From contig NZ_CP031704.1 of the NCBI RefSeq assembly GCF_003428335.1, forward strand, positions 3,844,001-3,908,000: a stretch of 64,000 nucleotides of DNA, read 5' to 3'. The notes beneath the pieces were generated by a model. The model ran no database searches and was not told where the DNA came from. It saw only the letters and a list, made by a program, of their open reading frames with translations. A program made the position numbers and the translations under genes. The first letter of the stretch is position 1. Every line of letters begins with the position of its first letter. The DNA comes from Solimonas sp. K1W22B-7 (GTDB lineage: Bacteria; Pseudomonadota; Gammaproteobacteria; Nevskiales; Nevskiaceae). Positions 7,610-16,262 of the stretch are shown here, in pieces.

Positions 7610-10141
7610 CTACTGCACGCGCACCGCGATGCCGCGCACGGTCGGCCCGCCGGTGGCGATCGTGCCCAGCGAGGTCGCCGTGCCGGTCGCCAGGTTGATG
7701 CGCACCAGCGTGGACAGGCCACCCGCGACCGGAACCACCGCCGCCAGCGCATAGCCGTTGCGGCCGCCGACGATGTCCATGTCGCCCAGTGTGCCCAACG
7801 GCGGCGGCGCCGCCACGCCGAGCGCGCCGACCAGGGTCCCGACACCGCAGTTCGGATTGCCGGTATCGCCGGGGCAGGCACCGCCGGTGGCCGGATCGGC
7901 GCCGATCCGCACCAGGCTGGCGGTGACCGCACTGATGCCATACAGCGTCGTGGCCGTGGTGCCGACGAAGTTGTTGGCGTAGGCGACGGCGACCAGGTCG
8001 TTGGCCGCACCGCTCAGCGTGCTGTCCGCTGTGGCCCCGTTATCCACGTCCGGGTTGATGCGGAAGTTCTGCCCTGTGGTGCTGACCAGGCGCAGCAGGT
8101 CCGGCACCGGGTTGAAGTCGATCCCGGTGGTGCCGGCGATGATCACGTCGGCCCCCGCTCCGGTCCTCAGCACGCGGCCGCCGGTGGCCGCTCCGGTCGT
8201 CGGGTTGATGACGTAGATACGGTTCTGGTTGCTGAGGCCCACCAGCTGGCGGTTGCGCTGACCGTTGCCGGTGACGCGGAAGTCGATGTCGACCAGGAAC
8301 TCGCCGCCGGCCAGCCCGGTGATCGCGACCGCTGCCGAGGGCGTGGCCGCAGCCGAGGGCAGGAAGTTCACCAGGTCGGTACCGTTCTGCAGCAGCGCGA
8401 ACACCGTCACCGCCGGCCCTGGCGCCGTGGCCGGCACCAGGCTCATGCCGCGGACATGCTCGCCGGTGGCGCCGCCCACGGTGCTGGAAGCGGCCGCACC
8501 GGTAACAAGCGCGGCCGCGCCGGTGGCCAGATTCACCGTGTACAGCTGCGAGGTGGTGGAGCCCGCCGAGAAAGCCGCCAGCAGGGCCTGGCCGTTGAGG
8601 CCGTCGATCTCCAGGGCATTGGTGCCTTCGATCGCCACGCCCAGCGCGCCGACGTTGTTGACGACGCCGCTGTTGGGATTGCCCGGATCGGCGGCGACGC
8701 CGCTGGCCGGGTCGCTGCCGATGCGCACCAGCGAGTCGGTGGCGTTGTTGATGCCGAACAGCGTGGTGCTGCCGCCATTGCTGGCGGCCAGCGCCGCGGC
8801 GCTGCGCAGGCTGTTGCTGTAGGCCGCGCCGCTGACGTCGGTGGCGGACAGCGCCGTGTCGGTGGTGGTGTCGCCGGTCTCGGGGTTCACGCGCAGGTTG
8901 AGTCCGTTGGCGGCGGTGATGCGCAGGCGGTCCGGCACCGGGTTGAAGTCGACTCCGAAGGAGAAGACCGTGGTCGGCAGCGCAGTGCTCATGGTGGCAC
9001 GCGCGGTGGCGGCGGCGGTGTCCGGGTTGAGGATCATCAGGCGGCTGCCGCTGGTGACGGCATACAGCTCACCGGTGGCCGGGCGCGTGTCGATGCCGAC
9101 GATGTTCTCGCCGCCCAGGCCGGTGACCGCGGTCGGCCCGGTGCAGAGCTTGGCGGGCGAGCCGCGGTTGAAACTGGCCAGCTTGTCGCCGGTGGCGCCG
9201 GTCATCAGCGCGACCAGTTCGCCGCGTGCCTGCCGTGTCGGCGAGGCCGCGATCGGTGTCAGCAGCGACACCACCTGTTCGCCGGCATTGACGCCGATCG
9301 CTCCGATCGCGGTCGCCGCACCGGTGGTGAGGTCGATGGTGTGCAGGGTCGGCGCGCCGGCACCGCTGGACAGCACGGCGACGCCGGTGTTGGTCGGCAG
9401 GCCATCGCCCGCCGTGCCGGTGAGCACGTCGAAGCCGTTGACCGCAGCCGGTGCTGCCAGGCCCAGGCTGCCGACGTTGAACAGCGTACCGCCATTGGGA
9501 TCGGCCGAAGTCATCAGCATGCCGCTGGTGCTGTTGAGGTAGAACAGCGTGGTGCGGCAGGCCTGCGGGAAGCTCATGGTGTAGGCCGCTGCGCTGACGC
9601 CGGCGATGTCCGCCGTGGTCGCCGTGCGGCGGTCCTGCTTCAGCGTGCCGTCGACCGTGGTAGCACCGTCGGTGACGTTGATACGCAGGTTCTGTCCCGT
9701 ATCGCTGATCACGCGCAGGCGGTCCGGCACCGGGTTGAAATCGACGCCGAAATTGGTGCCGGCCAAGGCCGTGGCGAGTGTCACTGGCGCCGAGGCCACG
9801 CCGGTCGCGCGATCGAGCCGCATGATGCGGCTGGTGCTGGTCACGGCATAGAGGTTGCCGTCGGCCGGCCTGAAGTCGGCGCCGACGATGCGCTCGCCGC
9901 CGGCGAGACCGGTGACCGACATCGCGGTGCGGATGCTGCCGGGTGTGGCGCGGTTGAAGCTGAGCAGACGCTGGCCGGCGGCGCTGGAGGTGAGGACGAA
10001 GGTATCGCCCGGCGTCATCGGCACAACCGGACCACCGCCCGGGCCATCAGGCCCGCCGTCATCGGAATCATCGCAGGCCACCAGGCCCGCCATGGCCATC
10101 GACAGCATTGCCGCACGCAACACGAATCCTGGATTCCGCAT
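7610..10141 (-). CDS. Lipoprotein with three tandem DUF4394 domains
   Basis: This 843-residue protein begins with a lipoprotein signal ending in GLVAC followed by an Asp/Gly-rich spacer, so it should be lipid-anchored in the cell envelope. The rest is three diverged copies of a roughly 200-260-residue unit. Each has an entry such as LLSFNRATPGS, LASFNRGSPAK or LVNFLPSAAAT, a central GxDFNPVPDxLR, and a following GQNLRIN, GLNLRVN or GQNFRIN. This matches DUF4394, a predicted beta-propeller-like family of unknown function. Sequence repeats of the type LVRIGADPATGG also recur. Function unknown. It is transcribed alone on the minus strand, upstream of mpl by about 120 bases. Confidence 0.85.
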   Translation of the reverse strand: MRNPGFVLRAAMLSMAMAGLVACDDSDDGGPDGPGGGPVVPMTPGDTFVLTSSAAGQRLLSFNRATPGSIRTAMSVTGLAGGERIVGADFRPADGNLYAVTSTSRIMRLDRATGVASAPVTLATALAGTNFGVDFNPVPDRLRVISDTGQNLRINVTDGATTVDGTLKQDRRTATTADIAGVSAAAYTMSFPQACRTTLFYLNSTSGMLMTSADPNGGTLFNVGSLGLAAPAAVNGFDVLTGTAGDGLPTNTGVAVLSSGAGAPTLHTIDLTTGAATAIGAIGVNAGEQVVSLLTPIAASPTRQARGELVALMTGATGDKLASFNRGSPAKLCTGPTAVTGLGGENIVGIDTRPATGELYAVTSGSRLMILNPDTAAATARATMSTALPTTVFSFGVDFNPVPDRLRITAANGLNLRVNPETGDTTTDTALSATDVSGAAYSNSLRSAAALAASNGGSTTLFGINNATDSLVRIGSDPASGVAADPGNPNSGVVNNVGALGVAIEGTNALEIDGLNGQALLAAFSAGSTTSQLYTVNLATGAAALVTGAAASSTVGGATGEHVRGMSLVPATAPGPAVTVFALLQNGTDLVNFLPSAAATPSAAVAITGLAGGEFLVDIDFRVTGNGQRNRQLVGLSNQNRIYVINPTTGAATGGRVLRTGAGADVIIAGTTGIDFNPVPDLLRLVSTTGQNFRINPDVDNGATADSTLSGAANDLVAVAYANNFVGTTATTLYGISAVTASLVRIGADPATGGACPGDTGNPNCGVGTLVGALGVAAPPPLGTLGDMDIVGGRNGYALAAVVPVAGGLSTLVRINLATGTATSLGTIATGGPTVRGIAVRVQ

Positions 10142-10261
10142 GGTCCGCCTCCCTGCTCGCGCCCGGCGGAACCGCTCTGTCCGGGGCTGGACAGCGCTGG
10201 CCGGGGCTCAGAGTCTACGCCCCGCCCCGGCCTATGGATGCAGACCAGTTCTCAATAGGCC

Positions 10262-11605
10262 CTAGCTCGCCAGTTCTTTCACTAGCTTGCTATGGATGCC
10301 GCCGAAATCACCGTTGGACATCACCAGCACGCGGTCGCCCTCCTGGGCCTCGGTGGCGATCGCCGCCACCAGCATGGCGAGGTCGTTGTGCACATGCAGG
10401 CGCGGGCCGACTTCCTGCAGCGCTGCCGCGGCATCCCATTTGAGATCCGGCCGGGCGTAGACGAAGACCTTGTCCGCGGCCTGCAGGCTGTGCGCCAGTT
10501 CCGCGGCGTGCGAGCCCATGCGCATGGTGTTGGAGCGCGGCTCCAGCACCGCCAGGATGCGGCCGCTGCCCGGCTGCTGGCGCAGCGCGTCCACCGTCAC
10601 GGCGATCGCGGTGGGGTGATGGGCGAAATCGTCGTAGACCTTCACACCGCGCGCCTCGCCGACCAGTTCCAGGCGCCGCTTGACGCTCTGGAAGGCGGCG
10701 ATGCCCTCGATCAGGGTCGCCACCGGTACGCCGACATGATGCGCGGCGGCGAAGGCCGCCAGCGTGTTGGAGCGGTTGTGCGTGCCGGCCAGGGGCGTGG
10801 CGACCAGGCCCTGGTCCTCGCCGCGGACGAACAGGCGGAAGCCCTCCGCAGTGGGCTCGGCGCGCCAGCCCTGCTCGCTGTCGAACCAGTCGCGCTCGCT
10901 CCAGCAGCCCTGCTCCAGCACCCGCGCCAGCACGGCGTCGGCGCCGTTGACCACCAGGCGGCCCTGCCCCGGCACGGTACGCACCAGGTGATGGAACTGG
11001 CGCTCGATCGCGGCCAGGTCCGGGAAGATGTCGGCGTGGTCGAACTCGAGGTTGTTGAGGATGCAGGTGCGCGGGTGGTAGTGGACGAACTTGCTGCGCT
11101 TGTCGAAGAAGGCCGTGTCGTACTCATCGGCCTCGATCACGAAAGTCTTGCCCTTGCCCAGGCGCGCCGACAGGCCGAAATTCATCGGCATGCCGCCGAC
11201 CAGGAAGCCGGGCTCCAGCCCCGCATGTTCCAGCAGCCAGGCGAGGATGCCGCTGGTGGTGGTCTTGCCGTGGGTACCGGCCACCGCCAGCACATGGCGG
11301 CCCTGCAGCACGTTCTCGGCCAGCCACTGCGGACCGGAGACATAGGGCAGGCCTTCGTTGAGTACGTACTCCATCGCCGGGTTGCCGCGCGTGACGACGT
11401 TGCCGACCACGACCATGTCCGGACGCGGCATCAAATGGTCCGGCTCGTAGCCGCGCATCACCGCGATGCCGAGCTGCTCCAGCTGCGTGGACATCGGCGG
11501 CCAGGCATTGGCGTCGGAGCCGGTGACGGTGTGGCCCGCCTCGCGCGCGATCGCCGCGATGCCGGCCATGAAGGTGCCGCAGATGCCGAGGATATGGATG
11601 TGCAT
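10262..11605 (-). CDS. mpl: UDP-MurNAc:L-Ala-gamma-D-Glu-meso-DAP ligase (murein recycling)
   Basis: This 447-residue Mur-ligase-family enzyme reattaches recycled murein tripeptide to UDP-N-acetylmuramate, saving cell-wall material in the cytosol. It opens with MHIHILGICGTFMAGIA, the Mpl version of the UDP-binding loop. The ATP-binding AGTHGKTTT is at residues 109-117, followed by FVIEADEYDTAFFDKRSKF and LNNLEFDHADIF, all typical of Mpl rather than MurC. Its start lies 7 bases after the stop of an upstream membrane-protein gene on the same strand, so they are probably one transcript. Confidence 0.95.
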   Translation of the reverse strand: MHIHILGICGTFMAGIAAIAREAGHTVTGSDANAWPPMSTQLEQLGIAVMRGYEPDHLMPRPDMVVVGNVVTRGNPAMEYVLNEGLPYVSGPQWLAENVLQGRHVLAVAGTHGKTTTSGILAWLLEHAGLEPGFLVGGMPMNFGLSARLGKGKTFVIEADEYDTAFFDKRSKFVHYHPRTCILNNLEFDHADIFPDLAAIERQFHHLVRTVPGQGRLVVNGADAVLARVLEQGCWSERDWFDSEQGWRAEPTAEGFRLFVRGEDQGLVATPLAGTHNRSNTLAAFAAAHHVGVPVATLIEGIAAFQSVKRRLELVGEARGVKVYDDFAHHPTAIAVTVDALRQQPGSGRILAVLEPRSNTMRMGSHAAELAHSLQAADKVFVYARPDLKWDAAAALQEVGPRLHVHNDLAMLVAAIATEAQEGDRVLVMSNGDFGGIHSKLVKELAS

Positions 11606-11612
11606 GGGTCGC

Positions 11613-12176
11613 TCAGGCCCCGCCGAGGCTGAGCTGCATGCCGATCATCAGGAACAGGACCGACAGGAAGGCCAGCAGCGCCCAGACGCCGCCCGCCAGC
11701 AGGAAGATGCGGGAGATCACCGCGATCTGCCAGGTACCCAGCATCATCAGCACCATGATCGGCATCGATGGCGGCGACGGCAGCTTCTCGGGATGCTTGG
11801 CCAGTTCCGGGTTCTTGGCGATCAGGTCGGCGATCTGCGCCAGCACCGGCGCCAGCTTGGCGAAGAACGGCACCATCAGCAGGGTCAGCACCGCGCCGCT
11901 GACGACCAGGGCGTTGAAGGTCTGCTGGAAGCGGTTGTCGAGCTTGCGCGCGGCCAGGGTCAGGCGCGTGAACAGCGCCAGGAAGCCGACGTTGACGAAG
12001 CCACCGAACAGGGCGGCCAGCGGCGGCATCAGGAACATCAGCAGTGCGGCATTGGCCAGCACGCCGAAGCCCAGGCAGGCCAGGGTCAGGTTGCGGCCCG
12101 GGTCATAGGGAAACTCCTCCGGACCGGCACGGAACAGCAGGATCTTGAGGGTCGCACTGGAGACGGAAGCGAGCAT
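11613..12176 (-). CDS. Multi-pass membrane protein of unknown function
   Basis: This 187-residue protein starts at ATG 12174-12176. It opens with SATLKILLFRAGPEEFPYDP, followed by hydrophobic stretches near LTLACLGFGVLANAALLMF, LFGGFVNVGFLALF, a third helix around FNALVVSGAVLTLLMVPF, and two more at the C-terminus (IMVLMMLGTWQIAVISRIF and GVWALLAFLSVLFLMIG). I read four to five membrane helices. The N-terminal phrase resembles small conserved membrane proteins of Xanthomonadales, but I cannot name a function. It precedes mpl by 7 bases. The divergent rnd gene starts 58 bases away. Confidence 0.7.
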   Translation of the reverse strand: MLASVSSATLKILLFRAGPEEFPYDPGRNLTLACLGFGVLANAALLMFLMPPLAALFGGFVNVGFLALFTRLTLAARKLDNRFQQTFNALVVSGAVLTLLMVPFFAKLAPVLAQIADLIAKNPELAKHPEKLPSPPSMPIMVLMMLGTWQIAVISRIFLLAGGVWALLAFLSVLFLMIGMQLSLGGA

Positions 12177-12234
12177 TGTCGGTGGTCTGGGGCCTAAAGC
12201 CGGTATTCTAATGGGAATATTCCCCATAACTCCC

Positions 12235-13323
12235 ATGCCGACCCCTTTCATCAATACCCCCGCCCCGCTGGCGGAGCTGGCCCAGGGCTGGGCCGGCCGC
12301 GAATGGCTCGCGATCGACACCGAGTTCGTCCGCGTCGATACGTACAACGCGAAGCTCTGCCTGATCCAGGTCGGCGACGGCCGTTCCTCGGTCTGTGTCG
12401 ACCCGCTGGCGATCAGGGAACTGCAGCCGCTGCTGGCGGTGCTGGCGCAGCCGCAGACCACCAAGGTGCTGCACTCCGCCAGCCAGGACTACGAGATCTT
12501 CGTGCAGCTCACCGGCGCCGCGCCGGCGCCGCTGTTCGACACCCAGATCGCCGCCACGCTGCTGGGCTACGGCGACCAGATCGGCTACGCCGGCCTGATC
12601 GAGAAGCTCTGCGGCGTGACCCTGGACAAGAGCCTGTCGCGCACCGACTGGTCGCGGCGCCCGCTGAGCGAGGCCGAGCTGGCCTATGCCGCGGCCGACG
12701 TGCAATACCTGGCCCAGATCTACCCGCGCCTGCGCGAGGAGCTGGTGCAGGCCGGCCGCCTGGCCTGGCTGGAAGAGGACTGTGCCCGTCTCTGTGACCC
12801 GGAGCGCTACCGCACCGCGCCGGAGGACGCCTGGCAGCGCCTCAAGGGCCTGGCGCGGCTGTCGGCGCGCGACCAGCAGGTGGCCGCCGCACTCACGGCC
12901 TGGCGCGAGACCGAGGCACAGGCGCGCAACCGGCCGCGCAAGTGGATCCTGGAAGACGACCCGATCTACCGCATGGCCGAGCGCAAGCCGCAGACGCTGG
13001 CGCAGCTCGAAGCGCTGCAGGTGCTGCAGCCCAAGACCCTGCAGCGCCACGGCGAGCGCCTGCTGGCCCTGGTGACCCAGGGCCTCGCGGCGCCGGCCGA
13101 GGTGCTGGCCACCGACGACCAGCTGGAGCCGGAGCAGAAGGCGCGGCTCAAGGCGCTGCAGGCGAAACTGACCGACATCGCCGCCGCACTGAAGCTGCCG
13201 GCCACCTTCATCGCGCCGCGCGCCGACATGCAGGCGCTGCTGCTGCAGGGCGAGAAGGCAAAGGTGCCGCTGCTGCAGGGCTGGCGGCGGCAGGTGGCGG
13301 GGGAGGAGTTGCTGAAGCTTTGA
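12235..13323 (+). CDS. rnd: Ribonuclease D
   Basis: This 362-residue 3'-5' exoribonuclease trims tRNA precursors and other small RNAs. The DEDDy catalytic set is visible: Asp28 and Glu30 (AIDTEF), Asp85 (SASQDYEIF), and Tyr151 with Asp155 (YAAADVQYLAQIY). An HRDC nucleic-acid-binding domain follows at about residues 200-290 (WQRLKGLARL to YRMAERKPQTLAQLE). The ATG at 12235 fits the family N-terminus. An in-frame ATG at 12211 would add eight residues. The protein is close to the usual family length. Confidence 0.93.
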   Translation: MPTPFINTPAPLAELAQGWAGREWLAIDTEFVRVDTYNAKLCLIQVGDGRSSVCVDPLAIRELQPLLAVLAQPQTTKVLHSASQDYEIFVQLTGAAPAPLFDTQIAATLLGYGDQIGYAGLIEKLCGVTLDKSLSRTDWSRRPLSEAELAYAAADVQYLAQIYPRLREELVQAGRLAWLEEDCARLCDPERYRTAPEDAWQRLKGLARLSARDQQVAAALTAWRETEAQARNRPRKWILEDDPIYRMAERKPQTLAQLEALQVLQPKTLQRHGERLLALVTQGLAAPAEVLATDDQLEPEQKARLKALQAKLTDIAAALKLPATFIAPRADMQALLLQGEKAKVPLLQGWRRQVAGEELLKL

Positions 13324-13330
13324 TTCCGCT

Positions 13331-13356
13331 CCCCTCTCCCGCAAGCGGGAGAGGGG
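13331..13356. repeat. Perfect 12-base palindrome after rnd
   Basis: CCCCTCTCCCGC (13331-13342) and GCGGGAGAGGGG (13345-13356) form a 12-base stem with a two-base loop. Palindromes of this sequence are widespread intergenic elements in xanthomonads. It may also help stop rnd transcription, but no T-run follows. Confidence 0.7.
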
Positions 13357-13374
13357 AAACAGCAGCACAAAACA

Positions 13375-13401
13375 AAACGGGCCCGCATTGCGGGCCCGTT
13401 T
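13375..13401. terminator. Bidirectional terminator between rnd and adk
   Basis: AAACGGGCCCGC (13375-13386) and GCGGGCCCGTTT (13390-13401) form a perfect 12-base stem with a 3-base loop between two convergent genes. Short A and T tracts lie at the two ends. Confidence 0.85.
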
Positions 13402-13415
13402 CACATCCGAACAGC

Positions 13416-13979
13416 TCAGCGCGCGACTGCGAGGATGCGGTTGAAGATGTCCTCGAGGCTGCCGATGCCTTCCACCGTGACTACCTTGCCCTGCTTGCTG
13501 TAGTAGTCCAGCAGCGGGCGGGTCTCGGCGTTGTACACCTCGATACGCTTGCGGATGACGTCTTCCTTGTCGTCCTCGCGGCCTTCCTTCACGGCGCGGT
13601 CGAGCAGGCGCTTGACGATCTCCTCGTCGGTTACGTGCAGGTGCACGGCCTTGTCGATGCCCGGCTGGCCCAGGCGCTTGAGCATGCCGTCCAGCACCTC
13701 GGCCTGCGCGGTGTTGCGCGGGAAGCCGTCGAGGATGAAGCCCTTCTGCGCGTCGGCCTGGCCGAGGCGTTCCTCGACGATGCCGATGACGATTTCATTG
13801 GCCACCAGGCCGCCGGCGTCCATCACCGCCTTGGCCTTCTTGCCCAACTCCGTACCGGCCTTGACGGCGGCGCGCAGGGCGTCGCCGGTGGAAATCTTGG
13901 GGATGCCGAAGTGGGACACCAGCTTCTCACCCTGGGTGCCCTTGCCCGAGCCGGGCGCACCCAGCAATATGAGTCTCAT
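13416..13979 (-). CDS. adk: Adenylate kinase, short (lid-reduced) type
   Basis: This 187-residue enzyme interconverts ATP + AMP and 2 ADP. The P-loop GAPGSGKGT is at residues 7-15, ISTGDALRAAV binds AMP, and GFILDGFPRNTAQAE is the adenylate kinase signature. The lid is the short form (DRAVKEGREDDKEDVIRKR), without the four zinc-type cysteines or the long lid of the 214-residue E. coli enzyme. Xanthomonas enzymes are similarly short. It is transcribed divergently from ppa across a 229-base gap. Confidence 0.96.
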   Translation of the reverse strand: MRLILLGAPGSGKGTQGEKLVSHFGIPKISTGDALRAAVKAGTELGKKAKAVMDAGGLVANEIVIGIVEERLGQADAQKGFILDGFPRNTAQAEVLDGMLKRLGQPGIDKAVHLHVTDEEIVKRLLDRAVKEGREDDKEDVIRKRIEVYNAETRPLLDYYSKQGKVVTVEGIGSLEDIFNRILAVAR

Positions 13980-14208
13980 TGTGTTGTCAGCCTCTTTCTA
14001 TGTGTACCCGCGGCGTCCTTGGAGTCCCCCGCCGGGGTTGAAACGGCCACCGGCGCTGCGGCCGGTGGAAATGCGTGGCTGCGGCCAGTTTATTAAACTA
14101 TGCGGCTCTAGCCTAGGGGCAAGGGATGGAACAGCTGTGCACCACCCCCTCCCCCGGGTCTGACCGCACTCCCCTGCCAGCCGGCAACTACTGAGGTTAA
14201 TCAAGAAC
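13980..14208. other. Divergent intergenic region between adk and ppa
   Basis: This gap must hold the promoters of adk (-) and ppa (+). An AT-rich patch, GTTTATTAAACTA, lies near 14088-14100. In the adk leader there is a hairpin, CCACCGGC (14047-14054) with GCCGGTGG (14061-14068). I see no open reading frame with family features. The ppa Shine-Dalgarno is probably GAGG near 14193-14196, which is rather distant from the ATG. Confidence 0.5.
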
Positions 14209-14739
14209 ATGGGCATCGAAGCACTGGGTCCGGGCGACAAGGCCCCGAACGAGTTTTACGTCGTCATCGAAATCCCGGCCTATGGCCCGCCGGTCAAGTA
14301 TGAAGTGGACAAGGACACCGGCCTGCTGATGGTCGACCGTTTCATGAACGTGGCCATGTCCTACCCGGCCAACTACGGCTACGTGCCCAAGACCCTGGCC
14401 GGCGACGGCGATCCGGTGGACGTGCTGGTGATCACCCCGCACCCGGTGGTGGCCGGTTCCATCATCAAGTGCCGCGCGCTCTGCGTGCTCGACACCGAGG
14501 ACGAGAAGGGCACCGACGCCAAGCTGCTCGCCGTGCCGGTGGACAAGGTCAGCAACGGCGCCTACGACCACCTCCAGGACCTGGCCGACGTGCCGGAGCG
14601 CGTCAAGAACGAGATCCACCACTTCTACAGCTCCTACAAGCTGCTCGAGAAGGGCAAGTGGGTCAAGATCTCCGGCTGGCGCGACGCCGCCGCCGCGCGC
14701 GAGGAAATCGCCAAGGGCATCCGCGACTACAAGGGCTGA
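14209..14739 (+). CDS. ppa: Inorganic pyrophosphatase (family I, soluble)
   Basis: This 176-residue cytosolic enzyme hydrolyses pyrophosphate released by biosynthetic reactions. The catalytic metal-binding aspartates are in AGDGDPVDVLV (Asp66, Asp68, Asp71). Other hallmarks are YEVDKDTGLLMVDRF, YPANYGYVPKTL and the C-terminal KWVKISGW. Its length equals that of the E. coli enzyme. A clean terminator follows 19 bases after the stop codon, so the gene is monocistronic. Confidence 0.97.
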   Translation: MGIEALGPGDKAPNEFYVVIEIPAYGPPVKYEVDKDTGLLMVDRFMNVAMSYPANYGYVPKTLAGDGDPVDVLVITPHPVVAGSIIKCRALCVLDTEDEKGTDAKLLAVPVDKVSNGAYDHLQDLADVPERVKNEIHHFYSSYKLLEKGKWVKISGWRDAAAAREEIAKGIRDYKG

Positions 14740-14758
14740 TTCCGCAGCCCGTTGCAGG

Positions 14759-14786
14759 AAAAGGCAGGCTTGAAGCCTGCCTTTTT
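14759..14786 (+). terminator. Rho-independent terminator of ppa
   Basis: GGCAGGCT (14763-14770) pairs with AGCCTGCC (14774-14781) and is followed by five T. A-residues on the left mean it could also work in the other direction. Confidence 0.9.
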
Positions 14787-14843
14787 CATTTTGCACGACC
14801 GCCTGCCTATACTCGCCGCACCAGGGATGGGGGAGAGTTTTCG

Positions 14844-15743
14844 ATGCGGGGGCATTGGGGCATGCAGGCATTCGCCTGCGCGGTTTTGCTGCTGGCCGGT
14901 GACGTGCGGGCGCAAGCGCCGGAGTTGGCGCGGGCGATGCTGCTGCAGCCGCCGGCCTGGGTCGAACGCGGCGACAGCCGCCTGCCGCTCTACCCCGGTG
15001 CCGCGATCCTGCCTGGCGATCGCGTCGTCACCGGTCTCAACGGCCGCGTGCAGCTGGAACTGGAAGACAGCAGCACGATCAAGCTGGGCGAATCCGCGCA
15101 GTTCGAGCTGCCGGCGCTGGAAGTGGTCGACGACGGCAGCGAAACCGGATTGCTCAAGGGCGCGCTGAAGATCCTCAAGGGTGCGTTCCGCTACACCACC
15201 GGCGCGTTCTCCGAGCTGCGCAAGCGCGAGCTGGACGTCTACGCCGGCCCCACGGTCACCGCCGGCATCCGCGGCACCGATATCTTCGCCAAGAGCGACG
15301 ACAGCCAGGACCTGCTGTGCCTGCTGGAAGGCACGGTGCAGGTCTCCAGCCCGGACGCGCCGCTGCAGACCATGGACCAGCCCAATACCTTCTACGTGGT
15401 GCCGCGCGGCCAGCCGCCGAGGCCGATCGGGCCGACCCCGCCGCAGAAACTCGCGACCTGGCTGCCCTCCACCGAGATGCGGCCGCAGGAGCCGGCGCTC
15501 AAGTCCGGCGGCCGCTTCCGCCTGGTGCTGCTGTCGGTGGGTACCGAGGAACAGGCCGCCGGCGAAGCGGGCCGGCTCGGCGCGCTGGGCTACCCGGTGG
15601 AAACGCTCGCCAGCCAGACACCCGCCGGCCTGCGCCACCGCGTGCTGCTGGGCGGCTTCGCCAGCTACGGCGACGCGCTGCAGTACCGGCAGCTCGCCGC
15701 CCAGCGGCTCAAGATCAAGGGCGCCTGGGTGATGCGTCCATGA
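14844..15743 (+). CDS. FecR-domain periplasmic protein with SPOR-like C-terminus
   Basis: This 299-residue protein starts at ATG 14844 behind a GGGGGAGAG ribosome binding site and has a signal peptide cleaved after VRA (VLLLAGDVRAQAPE). Residues of about 55-200 are a FecR-type beta domain (LPGDRVVTGLNGRVQLELED, STIKLGESAQFELP, VTAGIRGTDIFAKS). The last 75 residues (RFRLVLLSVGTEEQAAGEAG, then GYPVETLA and RVLLGGFASYGDALQYRQLA) look like a SPOR peptidoglycan-binding fold. Unlike iron-regulating FecR proteins it has no cytoplasmic anti-sigma region, and no sigma factor or TonB receptor is adjacent. A structural or peptidoglycan-associated role is inferred. Confidence 0.75.
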   Translation: MRGHWGMQAFACAVLLLAGDVRAQAPELARAMLLQPPAWVERGDSRLPLYPGAAILPGDRVVTGLNGRVQLELEDSSTIKLGESAQFELPALEVVDDGSETGLLKGALKILKGAFRYTTGAFSELRKRELDVYAGPTVTAGIRGTDIFAKSDDSQDLLCLLEGTVQVSSPDAPLQTMDQPNTFYVVPRGQPPRPIGPTPPQKLATWLPSTEMRPQEPALKSGGRFRLVLLSVGTEEQAAGEAGRLGALGYPVETLASQTPAGLRHRVLLGGFASYGDALQYRQLAAQRLKIKGAWVMRP

Positions 15744-15844
15744 GCCCCTGCACCAGGGCCTGTTGACGCGATTGCAGTATCCGCACACGGAATCCTGCAA
15801 GAATGATCGTGTAGAAAGAACAAACCCCTTCTGGAAATCGCACC

Positions 15845-16189
15845 ATGAACCAGCCCCCCATCGGCAGCTCGCCCGAAGCGGAACGCAACACCCTGCTGAT
15901 CGCCTACGTGCTGCACATCATCGCGCCGTTCACGTTCTGGACCGCGGCGATCGCCGGCGTGATCATCGACCACATCAAGATCAACGAGACCAGCAGCGAG
16001 TTCATCCGCAGCCATCACCGCTGGCTGATCCACACCTTCTGGTGGGGCCTGCTGTGGCTGGTGATCGCCAGCGTGCTGGTATGGTTTCTGGTGGGCTTCG
16101 TGATCTACGCCGTGGTGGCGATCTGGTGGCTGTACCGCGTCGTGCGCGGCGGGCTGTCGTTCATGGAGAACCGGCCGATCGTGATGTGA
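15845..16189 (+). CDS. DUF4870-family membrane protein
   Basis: This 114-residue protein has three hydrophobic helices: LLIAYVLHIIAPFTFWTAAIAG, LIHTFWWGLLWLVIASVLVW and FVIYAVVAIWWLYRVVRG. A short loop (DHIKINETSSEFIRSHHRW) lies between the first two. This matches the small DUF4870/Tic20-like membrane proteins of proteobacteria, whose function is not established. It sits alone 101 bases after the FecR-domain gene and is followed directly by a REP palindrome. Confidence 0.75.
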   Translation: MNQPPIGSSPEAERNTLLIAYVLHIIAPFTFWTAAIAGVIIDHIKINETSSEFIRSHHRWLIHTFWWGLLWLVIASVLVWFLVGFVIYAVVAIWWLYRVVRGGLSFMENRPIVM

Positions 16190-16201
16190 TCCGGCTCCCG
16201 C

Positions 16202-16253
16202 AGGAGCGGCTGTTAGCCGCGATGGAGCTGTATCGCGGCTAACAGCCGCTCCT
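16202..16253. repeat. REP-type perfect palindrome (22-base arms)
   Basis: The left arm 16202-16223 (begins AGGAGCGGCTGTTAGCCGC) and right arm 16232-16253 are perfectly complementary around an 8-base loop. It lies between the convergent DUF4870 and ROK genes. It shares the GGAGCGGCT-AGCCGCGAT core with the elements at 7437-7554 and 30204-30277. Confidence 0.88.
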
Positions 16254-16262
16254 ACGGAAAAC

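Noticed and set aside
7580-10258. Open frame of about 890 codons on the + strand opposite the DUF4394 lipoprotein
   Set aside because: No signal peptide or known domain and biased composition. The minus-strand gene has a lipobox and three repeat units.
12211-12227. Near-palindrome ATGGGAATATTCCCCAT upstream of rnd
   Set aside because: It has an extra C in one arm and a possible start codon within it. As a single occurrence it is not enough to call a binding site.
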